From Bacteroidales bacterium UBA1173 (lineage in GTDB: Bacteria > Bacteroidota > Bacteroidia > Bacteroidales > F082), in NCBI GenBank assembly GCA_002311655.1, contig DBYZ01000014.1:124001-188000 (forward strand): a stretch of 64,000 nt of DNA, read 5' to 3'. This document shows, piece by piece, positions 43,828-49,380 of this stretch (the first letter of the stretch is position 1; the number at the start of each line of letters is the position of its first letter). The notes under the pieces are model-generated. The model worked only from the letters and a program-made list of their open reading frames with translations. It made no database searches and was not told the DNA's origin. A program made the translations under genes and the position numbers.

Positions 43828-44973
43828 ATGAAGAAAATTATGCTGGTCTTTGGCACAAGACCGGAAGCTATCAAGATGTGCCCGCTGGTGAAGGAGTTTC
43901 AGAAATACCCGAACGATTTTGAGACAATCGTGTGCGTGACAGGTCAGCACCGCGAGATGTTGGATCAGGTGCTGCGGATTTTCGACGTGAAGCCTGACTA
44001 CGACCTGAACATCATGAAGCAGGGGCAGGACCTCTATGACGTGACAGCCCGTGTGCTTACGGGTATGCGCGATGTGTTCAAGGAATGCAAGCCGGATGTG
44101 GTGCTGGTACACGGTGACACTACCACTTCGACCGCTGCCGCTTTGGCAGCTTTCTATCAGCAGATACCCGTGGGTCATGTGGAGGCTGGTTTGCGCACCC
44201 ACAACATCTACAGCCCCTGGCCGGAGGAGATGAACCGCCAGATTACGGGTCGTATTGCCACCTATAATTTCTCACCCACACCGCTTTCGCGTCAGAATCT
44301 GGAGGCAGAGAAGGCACAGGGGAAGATCTATGTGACGGGCAATACTGTGATTGATGCTTTGCACATGGTAGTGGATAAGCTGAAGAGTGACAAGGCGCTT
44401 GCTGATGAGCAGGTGAATGTGCTTGCTGGGGCTGGCTATGACGTGAAGCCTCTGGAAGGTGGCAAGAAACTGGTGCTGATTACAGGCCATCGTCGAGAGA
44501 ACTTCGGTGACGGGTTCATCAGTATGGTGACGGCTATGAAGGATTTGAGCGAGAAGTATCCTGATGTGGACTTTGTTTATCCTATGCACCTGAACCCGAA
44601 TGTACGTAAGCCTATTCACGAGGTTTTTGGTGAAGACTTGACCCGTCCGAATTTCTTCTTCATTGAGCCGTTGCAATATCTGGAGTTTGTCTATCTGATG
44701 GAGAAGAGTACAGTTGTGCTCACAGACTCTGGCGGCATTCAGGAAGAAGCCCCTGGCCTTGGAAAGCCAGTGCTGGTAATGCGTGACACTACCGAGCGGC
44801 CTGAAGCTTTGGAGAGTGGTACGGTTCATCTGGTAGGCACCAATCATGACCTGATTGTTTCAGAGGTTTCCACCCTGCTTGATGATACCGCTGCCTACGA
44901 AAAAATGAGCAAAGCCGTCAATCCTTACGGTGACGGCCTTGCCTGTGGCAGGATAGTGGATGCGTTGCGGTAA
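43828..44973 (+). CDS. wecB: UDP-N-acetylglucosamine 2-epimerase (non-hydrolysing)
   Basis: 381 residues. Conserved elements are 'VFGTRPEAIKMCPLV' at the N-terminus, 'VLVHGDTTTSTAAALAA', 'VGHVEAGLRTHNIYSPWPEE', 'LITGHRRENFG' and 'LTDSGGIQEEAPGLGKPVL'. It converts UDP-GlcNAc to UDP-ManNAc. GC content is higher than in the preceding defence-like genes, similar to the acyl cassette 2. It is the last plus-strand sugar gene before the minus-strand cassette at 45131-47479. Confidence 0.95.
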   Translation: MKKIMLVFGTRPEAIKMCPLVKEFQKYPNDFETIVCVTGQHREMLDQVLRIFDVKPDYDLNIMKQGQDLYDVTARVLTGMRDVFKECKPDVVLVHGDTTTSTAAALAAFYQQIPVGHVEAGLRTHNIYSPWPEEMNRQITGRIATYNFSPTPLSRQNLEAEKAQGKIYVTGNTVIDALHMVVDKLKSDKALADEQVNVLAGAGYDVKPLEGGKKLVLITGHRRENFGDGFISMVTAMKDLSEKYPDVDFVYPMHLNPNVRKPIHEVFGEDLTRPNFFFIEPLQYLEFVYLMEKSTVVLTDSGGIQEEAPGLGKPVLVMRDTTERPEALESGTVHLVGTNHDLIVSEVSTLLDDTAAYEKMSKAVNPYGDGLACGRIVDALR

Positions 44974-44988
44974 GAGCGGGGGGGACAG

Positions 44989-45006
44989 GGGACAGGCACC
45001 TGTCCC
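44989..45006. other. Perfect GGGACAG/CTGTCCC hairpin after wecB
   Basis: GGGACAG (44989-44995) and CTGTCCC (45000-45006) form a 7-bp perfect stem with a GCAC loop, 16 bp after the wecB stop. A third GGGACAG-like copy (GGGGACAG, 44981-44988) precedes it as a direct repeat. No T-tract follows, so it is not a standard intrinsic terminator, although it may help end transcription between convergent units. It may also be a remnant of a small repeat element. Confidence 0.5.
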
Positions 45007-45047
45007 GAGGCTAAAACTCATTTGTCAATGCTAGGGGATTGCGGCAT

Positions 45048-45086
45048 AAAAAAAACGGAGCCTCATCGGGGGATGAAGTTCCGTTT
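45048..45086 (-). terminator. Intrinsic terminator for the minus-strand amidase cassette
   Basis: Read on the minus strand, AAACGGA (complement of 45080-45086) pairs with TCCGTTT (complement of 45053-45059), enclosing an inner CATC/GATG stem, and the helix is followed by a run of T (complement of A 45048-45055). It lies about 45 bp after the amidase stop codon on that strand. Helix plus U-tract is the classic rho-independent form. Confidence 0.75.
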
Positions 45087-45130
45087 CAGGGTGGTTGTCC
45101 CGCAGAAAGCGCGGAAATAGCAGAAATGTT

Positions 45131-45589
45131 TCACGGTAGGTCGCTGAGTTCCAAGCGAAGTCGGTTCATGGCGTCGCTGGGGAGGATGGACTTCCCGTCG
45201 ATTTCGGAGGTGGTGAGGATTTTGGCTTCGGGGAAGTGACTGCGGAGTTCGACAATCAAGTCAACGAGACTTGAAAGTTGAGGGTTTAGAGTTGAGAGTT
45301 TAGAGTCAGTTGGCGAGTTGAGAGTGGCAAGTTTGTAGTCCTCAGCAAGGCTTCCGTTGTAATGGATTCCGATGGAGAAGGCGTTGTAGTCTCTTCGGTC
45401 GAAGGGGTTGAGGTTGCGGATGTGGTCGGCAATGGTGCCTCGCTGATGGATGTCGATGGGGTTGAGCACGACACCTCCGGGCGGGACAATGTAGTGGAAT
45501 CCGAGGTGAGCATCGTGGCGACGACGAGGAGCACGAACAGGGGCTTGAGGATCTGTGTCATGGATTAGGATGTAGTTTATTTGTCTCAT
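45131..45589 (-). CDS. N-acetylmuramoyl-L-alanine amidase-like protein, active site degenerate
   Basis: 152 residues. The start 'INYILIHDTD', 'HLGFHYIVPPGG' and 'NAFSIGIHYNGS' match amidase_2 (T7-lysozyme-like) proteins that sit beside Bacteroidales capsule loci. The usual second and third zinc ligands (His of G-H-R-D and the later Cys) should follow 'FPEAKIL', but the sequence reads 'TTSEIDGKSILPSDA', so both appear lost. A low-complexity stretch 'ATLNSPTDSKLSTLNPQLSS' is encoded by AGTTTAGAGT-type repeats (45270-45338). Probably not an active amidase. Last gene of a minus-strand cassette. Confidence 0.65.
   Translation of the reverse strand: MRQINYILIHDTDPQAPVRAPRRRHDAHLGFHYIVPPGGVVLNPIDIHQRGTIADHIRNLNPFDRRDYNAFSIGIHYNGSLAEDYKLATLNSPTDSKLSTLNPQLSSLVDLIVELRSHFPEAKILTTSEIDGKSILPSDAMNRLRLELSDLP
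45270..45338. repeat. AGTTTAGAGT-type repeat inside the amidase gene
   Basis: The plus strand reads as tandem words GAAAGTTGAGGGTTTAGAGT and GAGAGTTTAGAGTCAGTTGG, the same type as the intergenic repeat at 36804. Here it lies in frame within the amidase-like gene, at a place where family members have a short variable loop. This indicates insertion or expansion of the repeat in coding sequence without frame loss. Confidence 0.7.
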
Positions 45590-45622
45590 TTTTCAAGAAT
45601 TATAGAATTAACAATAAGGGAA

Positions 45623-45654
45623 AGCCCTTCCGCTCCGCAAGGGGCGGAAGGGCT
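45623..45654 (-). terminator. Strong hairpin after the smalltalk gene
   Basis: AGCCCTTCCGC (45623-45633) and GCGGAAGGGCT (45644-45654) are perfectly complementary, an 11-bp GC-rich stem with a 10-base loop. On the minus strand it follows the smalltalk gene stop by 11 bp and is trailed by TTTCCCTTATTG, a weak T-rich tail. It could be a terminator or attenuator limiting amidase expression relative to smalltalk. Confidence 0.6.
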
Positions 45655-45665
45655 GAATGAAAGAA

Positions 45666-45887
45666 TTAGTGGACACCCATGCAGGAGGTGGTACCGAGTG
45701 CGGTGAGGATGGCGGTGAGGATGCTGATGAGGGTCTGGATGATGAATTTCCAGATTGCTTTCTTGTTGTCACCGTAGGGATTGGTACCTGACTCTTCGGG
45801 GTCGGTAGCGGGAACCTCCGCATTGGCAGCCTTCTGAACTGCTTTCTTGAATACCTTTTCAAGGATTTTTTTGAAGATTTTTTTCAT
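45666..45887 (-). CDS. Smalltalk protein
   Basis: 73 residues: a lysine-rich start 'MKKIFKKILEKVFKKAVQKA', a linker, then the characteristic 'IWKFIIQTLISILTAILTALGTTSCM' hydrophobic segment (one helix) that defines the 'smalltalk' protein family of Bacteroidales (shown in pieces of the same helix). Its function is not known to me. It is normally found beside an amidase and an HU-like or related gene next to capsule loci, as here. Confidence 0.85.
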   Translation of the reverse strand: MKKIFKKILEKVFKKAVQKAANAEVPATDPEESGTNPYGDNKKAIWKFIIQTLISILTAILTALGTTSCMGVH

Positions 45888-45983
45888 TGTTTTAATGTTT
45901 TAGTTGAATGATGAAATTGATTTGAAAAGGTCACACAGACTTCACATCTGTGCTATCTGTGTCATCTGTGTGATCTGAGAGGA

Positions 45984-46937
45984 TTAGTCTTCGCCTTGGA
46001 CTCCGCCACCGTTGCCGGTGCCCTTGGTGAAGGTGTGGGTGGCGACTGAGCTGGAGACACCGTCCTTGATGGCGATGGCCTTCACGGTGGTGGTGTCAGT
46101 CAGCGTGATAGGCTCGGTGTACAGCTGTCCGTTGGCTTGCCCTGAGCCTGTCGAATGGGTAGGCGTGCTGCCGTCAAGCGTGTAGTAGATAGAGGCACCC
46201 GCAGGTCCGCTGATGGTCACCTCGGTAGTCTCCTCAAACGGAGTGGTGCCAGTGATCGTCGGGGCGGCGACAGTTACGGGAGTTTCAGCTCCGCCACCAG
46301 TGTTACCACCTGTGTTGCCACCCGTCGAAGAACCACCGGTTTCTTGTCCTGAGCCTGTCGAAGGATGGTTTTCGTTGCCGGAACCATTCACTGTGACGGT
46401 TGTGCCGTCGGAGTTGTAGGTGGTAGTGCTGCCATTCTCGGCCACGATGATGATGACGGTGCTGTCGCCAGCGTTGGCGTTGAGGGTGATGGTGGCAGGC
46501 CACTCACCGATGAGATAGACCTCCTGGTAGCCGCTGAGCGAGGCGATGCGGATGGAGGTGGGATGCTCGGCAGCGTAGGCTGCGATGGCGGCCTCCACGT
46601 CGGTGATGCTCACGTCGTCACCAGCCACGAAACGCTCGGCCAGTGCGTCGAGGGCGCGGTTGAGGGCCTTGGCGTTGAGCGAGTAGTAGCGGTTGGTGGG
46701 AGTGCCGTTGCCCTTGGGGGTGACAGTCTGACGGATGGTGCGCAGATGGAACTTGAGGTGCATCTGGATGAGGGTGAAGATGGCCTGGCGCTTGCGGGCT
46801 GCAGGAGTGCGGTAGGCGCTGACAGGCATGGTGGGGGTGGAACGGACGTAGGTTTTTCCGTTGCGGGTTACGTAGGTGATACCGTCGAGGGTACCGCTGG
46901 TTTTACGGCCAGGACCGATTTGTTTTACTTGAGCCAT
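45984..46937 (-). CDS. Secreted-looking protein with chitobiase C-terminal-type domain
   Basis: 317 residues. The N-terminal third ('MAQVKQIGPGRKTSGTLDGI', 'TYVTRNGKTYVRS', then 'FTLIQMHLKFHLRTIRQT') resembles small Bacteroidales DUF6266-like proteins; a Gly/Ser/Thr-rich linker ('GGSSTGGNTGGNTGGG') leads to 'ISGPAGASIYYTLDGSTPTHS...TTTVKAIAIKDGVSS', the pattern of chitobiase/beta-hexosaminidase C-terminal domains. No signal peptide is visible. Two in-frame copies of the TTCGACAGGCTCAGG element encode 'STGSGQ' in the linker and in the domain. In other cassettes this slot is often filled by an HU-like protein. Role unknown. Confidence 0.65.
   Translation of the reverse strand: MAQVKQIGPGRKTSGTLDGITYVTRNGKTYVRSTPTMPVSAYRTPAARKRQAIFTLIQMHLKFHLRTIRQTVTPKGNGTPTNRYYSLNAKALNRALDALAERFVAGDDVSITDVEAAIAAYAAEHPTSIRIASLSGYQEVYLIGEWPATITLNANAGDSTVIIIVAENGSTTTYNSDGTTVTVNGSGNENHPSTGSGQETGGSSTGGNTGGNTGGGAETPVTVAAPTITGTTPFEETTEVTISGPAGASIYYTLDGSTPTHSTGSGQANGQLYTEPITLTDTTTVKAIAIKDGVSSSVATHTFTKGTGNGGGVQGED
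46136..46155. repeat. CCTGAGCCTGTCGAA element, copy 1
   Basis: A 15-base element CCTGAGCCTGTCGAA lies in frame in the minus-strand gene and encodes the peptide STGSGQ. The same sequence occurs in many bacterial genomes as an interspersed repeat. The second copy is at 46343-46364. In-frame position inside the C-terminal domain is unusual. Confidence 0.7.
46343..46364. repeat. CCTGAGCCTGTCGAA element, copy 2
   Basis: Second copy of the element, CTTGTCCTGAGCCTGTCGAA followed by GG, again in frame and encoding STGSGQ, in the low-complexity linker region of the 45984-46937 gene. Confidence 0.7.
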
Positions 46938-46975
46938 AGTTGTTTAATTGAAAATTGATAATTGAAAGTTGATAA

Positions 46976-47479
46976 TTAATTGATTGCGAGAGCTGCAGCG
47001 CGGGTTAGGGCACGGTAGGTGCCTTGGCCGTTGGCCGACATGATTTTGTGGCGGTTGTCGCTGTGGCTGACGAAGCTCACGTGGATGAAGGTGGGGTAGA
47101 TGATGAGTTGATCGTAGTCAATCTCTGGGCTGGTGATGATGGTTTTAAACGCCTTGATCAATAGTTCTCTAGGCGAAGCCCCTTGAACCTGAAACTTTGA
47201 ACCTTGAACCAGAAGGTCAGCTGCCTGACCTTTCATGTGCTGGCTGCGCTGCGAGTGGTGGGCGATGAGGTCGTTCAAGGCCTTGCAGCGGTAGCCGCTG
47301 GTGATGACGATGGGCAAGCCCAGTGCCTCGCGAAGCGGTTCGAGCGTATGGACGCTGAGCAGACGCAGGTTCTCGACAGCCTCGGTCGAGGGATTGTTCT
47401 CGATGCCCTGCTTGGTGGCCGTCTCACTACTGACGAACTCGCTCAGCTTGAAGTGGGGGGTGAATTGAATGTCGTTCAT
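46976..47479 (-). CDS. D-Ala-D-Ala carboxypeptidase-like M15 peptidase
   Basis: 167 residues. 'FTPHFKLSEFVSSETATKQGI' and 'LPIVITSGYRCKALND' open the M15A fold; the zinc site is complete, with His and Asp in 'SQHMKGQAADLL' and His in 'TFIHVSFVSH'. Such small enzymes occur in prophages and Bacteroidales surface loci and cleave peptidoglycan peptides. An unusual 'VQGSKFQVQGASPRE' segment follows the first zinc motif and is encoded by the AACCTTGAACC-type repeat at 47172-47215. First gene of the minus-strand cassette, 52 bp before the CHB-domain gene. Confidence 0.82.
   Translation of the reverse strand: MNDIQFTPHFKLSEFVSSETATKQGIENNPSTEAVENLRLLSVHTLEPLREALGLPIVITSGYRCKALNDLIAHHSQRSQHMKGQAADLLVQGSKFQVQGASPRELLIKAFKTIITSPEIDYDQLIIYPTFIHVSFVSHSDNRHKIMSANGQGTYRALTRAAALAIN
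47172..47215. repeat. Repeat inside the M15 peptidase gene
   Basis: Plus-strand words CTTGAACCTGAAACTTTGAA and CCTTGAACCAGAAG are related to the tracts at 49700-49771 and 51361-51420. They are translated in frame as a Val/Gln/Gly-Ser/Lys-rich loop between two zinc-site strands, which other M15 proteins do not have. This suggests in-frame expansion of a short repeat. Confidence 0.65.
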
Positions 47480-47489
47480 TTTTTAAAGT

Positions 47490-47545
47490 TTAATAGGTTA
47501 ATAGCTTAATTGCTTAATAGGTTAATAGCTTAATTGCTTAATAGA
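47490..47545. repeat. Seven tandem 8-mers (TTAATAGG/TTAATAGC/TTAATTGC)
   Basis: The order TTAATAGG-TTAATAGC-TTAATTGC occurs twice and is followed by TTAATAGA, making seven 8-bp units in 56 bp. It begins 10 bp upstream of the M15 start codon (minus strand), inside the divergent promoter gap, so it may alter leader or promoter spacing. Tandem 8-mers can change copy number by slippage. Confidence 0.8.
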
Positions 47546-47596
47546 TCAGTTGAGAGTCGCTTACCCGGGATGCGGTTTCCCGACTGATTTCGAATG

Positions 47597-47604
47597 CAAA
47601 AGTA
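47597..47604 (-). promoter_or_regulatory. Bacteroidales-type -7 box for the minus-strand cassette
   Basis: CAAAAGTA on the plus strand reads TACTTTTG on the minus strand, an exact match to the Bacteroidales -7 consensus TAnnTTTG. It lies about 118 bp before the M15 start on that strand, with the 8-mer array between. A convincing -33 TTTG at 19-21 bp is not seen, so confidence is moderate. The divergent gap up to 47702 has no other recognised element. Confidence 0.45.
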
Positions 47605-47702
47605 GGGTGGCAACGTCGCTGAACCTTGAAAGAATCGGGTCGATACTTTCAATCAGCATTCAGGCTGAAATTCAATAATTTATAACATACAATCTGAACG
47701 AT

Positions 47703-48296
47703 ATGGACAAGGATGAAGAGGTGTTTCGCATAGAGGGAAACCCCGGTCAAGGCAATACATTTGTGAAAATTGGGCACGTGGAGCATTACAACCCCAATGC
47801 CACAACTGCAACTACCAATATCACAAACAATTACTACTATGACAAGCCCGCAGAGGGCAGTTCGTCGGCTAAGCCGGGCGACAAGAAACTGGGCAACATG
47901 ACCCTGCGCGACATGCTGAAGGCCGACATGATTGACACGGGCAATATCCAGCCGCTGATTATGAACTATGTGAGCTGCATCCGTCCTTACGTGAAGGATG
48001 AGATGGACAGACTGTTTATGCACTTGTGGGGGCGCATCCTGGTGCATGAGGCCTTCAAGATTGACCTCTATGACCCCGGCAAGCAGGACTGCAAGTTCAA
48101 CCGCAACCTGGTGGGCAACATCATGCACTATCTGGACGGCAAAGGCTTTTACAAGGAGCCTTACAACCAGAGCGAGATGACCCGAGCCGTGGAAGGCGAT
48201 GCCGACAGCCCCGTGCGCAAGGGCTTCCGCGAATACCCTGACGAACAGACAAAAGGCGTTATTGACGCCATCATTAAAGAATATAAAGACAAATAG
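47703..48296 (+). CDS. ABC-three-component-like system, small subunit A
   Basis: 197 residues. The N-terminus 'VKIGHVEHYNPNATTATTNI' is followed by an NNYYY stretch and a low-complexity linker; the rest is helical ('MTLRDMLKADMIDTGNIQPL'...). The 'YNPNAT--TTNI' element is shared with the next gene's product. Family unknown to me; its place as first of four tightly spaced genes ending in an SMC-type ATPase makes it a likely effector or adaptor. Spacing to the next gene is 3 bp. No catalytic motif is evident. Confidence 0.6.
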   Translation: MDKDEEVFRIEGNPGQGNTFVKIGHVEHYNPNATTATTNITNNYYYDKPAEGSSSAKPGDKKLGNMTLRDMLKADMIDTGNIQPLIMNYVSCIRPYVKDEMDRLFMHLWGRILVHEAFKIDLYDPGKQDCKFNRNLVGNIMHYLDGKGFYKEPYNQSEMTRAVEGDADSPVRKGFREYPDEQTKGVIDAIIKEYKDK

Positions 48297-48299
48297 CCT

Positions 48300-48878
48300 A
48301 TGGCAGACCGAGAAGTAAGCATAAACCAAGTGGGGAGCTACAACCCCAATGCGACCAATTCCACCACTAATATCTATAATGGTGGCGCTACCCGTATGGG
48401 CGCTTACTTCCGTCAGCTGCATCAGGAGATACAGGACCGGACTACCCGCAAGATTATTGACGACCTGCTGTTCTACACCACCAAGCTGGACGGCACCAAG
48501 GGAATGGAAGAGAAATTGCACGACGGGGGCTTCAGCGACGGCTTTATCCGTGCCGCCCTGCGCAAGAAACAGCAGTATGCCAAGAAAGCCATGCAGTTTG
48601 ACTGCTATCCCTCGGCACAGGAAATCAACCTGCTTATCTTTGCGGACATCATCAATGCCTTCAGCGTGTATATCGAACCCATGATTGACCGAGAGGAACC
48701 CGTGGATGCCGTGATGGAAAAGATACACGAGAAGGTGGTGGCTCCCATTATGACCAAGATAAACGAGAACGGAGCTGAAGACCAGGACCTGCGCTATACC
48801 ACCGACCACATCTACGGCATGATATATTACCTGACCGGCATGTGCCACCTCAATTGGAAGAACTATGATAACGTATAA
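48300..48878 (+). CDS. ABC-three-component-like system, small subunit B
   Basis: 192 residues. Starts 'REVSINQVGSYNPNATNSTT' followed by NIYN, sharing the YNPNAT-x2-TTNI element with subunit A, and continues with a helical domain ('FRQLHQEIQDRTTRKIIDDLL', 'EMINLLIF'-like). Length is similar to A but the C-terminal parts are not clearly homologous. Overlaps the next gene by 14 bp, so the genes are coupled. Function not recognised; may form a complex through the shared N-terminal strand. Confidence 0.6.
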   Translation: MADREVSINQVGSYNPNATNSTTNIYNGGATRMGAYFRQLHQEIQDRTTRKIIDDLLFYTTKLDGTKGMEEKLHDGGFSDGFIRAALRKKQQYAKKAMQFDCYPSAQEINLLIFADIINAFSVYIEPMIDREEPVDAVMEKIHEKVVAPIMTKINENGAEDQDLRYTTDHIYGMIYYLTGMCHLNWKNYDNV

Positions 48879-49380
48879 CCCAGCCTTCGACCTCTATCAT
48901 TGCATCTACCGGATGGCGCATATACTGCTCAAAATGGATGAGCATAAGCCACTGGAGATTGACCGTGTGCGCATCTGGGACTTCTACATGCTGAATCCAG
49001 CACTGTTGAACCACGTGTCGCTGAAACTGGAAGAGACTGAAATCCGTGATGCCCGCAAGCTGCTGAAGCTGAAAGAGACGGACTATGACTACAACGGGGA
49101 TGTGAGGAAACTGTTTGAATGGATTAAGCCCTTTCAGGTTTCGGCATTGGGCTGTCTGGTTTCGTGCGGCATACTGGGCAAGGAGGCTTTCGAGTCGGGC
49201 AACGTGCTGGTGGTAAGTCCCGGCAAGCTGAAAGCATTCATTGAACATGCGGGCGACATCAGTGTACACGAGCGCAACATACTCAACTTTATCAGTTTTC
49301 TGTTTAGCGGTATGTCCCTCACGGGAACCTACGGCATGAAATATAGAACCAAACTATTGGAATTCAAATATGACGCATAA
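48865..49380 (+). CDS. ABC-3C middle component-like protein
   Basis: 171 residues beginning 'YNPAFDLYHCIYRMAHILL', with 'EIDRVRIWDFYMLNPALLNHV' after it. This layout matches the middle component of ABC-three-component (ABC-3C) systems, small winged-helix-like linkers between an SMC-type ATPase and an effector. The gene overlaps the small subunit B gene by 14 bp and the ATPase gene by 11 bp. The family call is recognition by eye of the N-terminal motif. Confidence 0.7.
   Translation: MITYNPAFDLYHCIYRMAHILLKMDEHKPLEIDRVRIWDFYMLNPALLNHVSLKLEETEIRDARKLLKLKETDYDYNGDVRKLFEWIKPFQVSALGCLVSCGILGKEAFESGNVLVVSPGKLKAFIEHAGDISVHERNILNFISFLFSGMSLTGTYGMKYRTKLLEFKYDA

Noticed and set aside
46365..46958. Plus-strand open frame opposite the adhesin-like gene
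   Set aside because: Gly/Val/Asp-rich composition is the antisense effect of the minus-strand Thr/Ser/Gly-rich gene, which has a recognised C-terminal domain.
47649..48848. 399-codon minus-strand open frame opposite small subunits A and B
   Set aside because: It is a long His/Val/Leu-rich frame antisense to two consecutive plus-strand genes that share an N-terminal motif and are tightly spaced; no domain seen in the minus frame.
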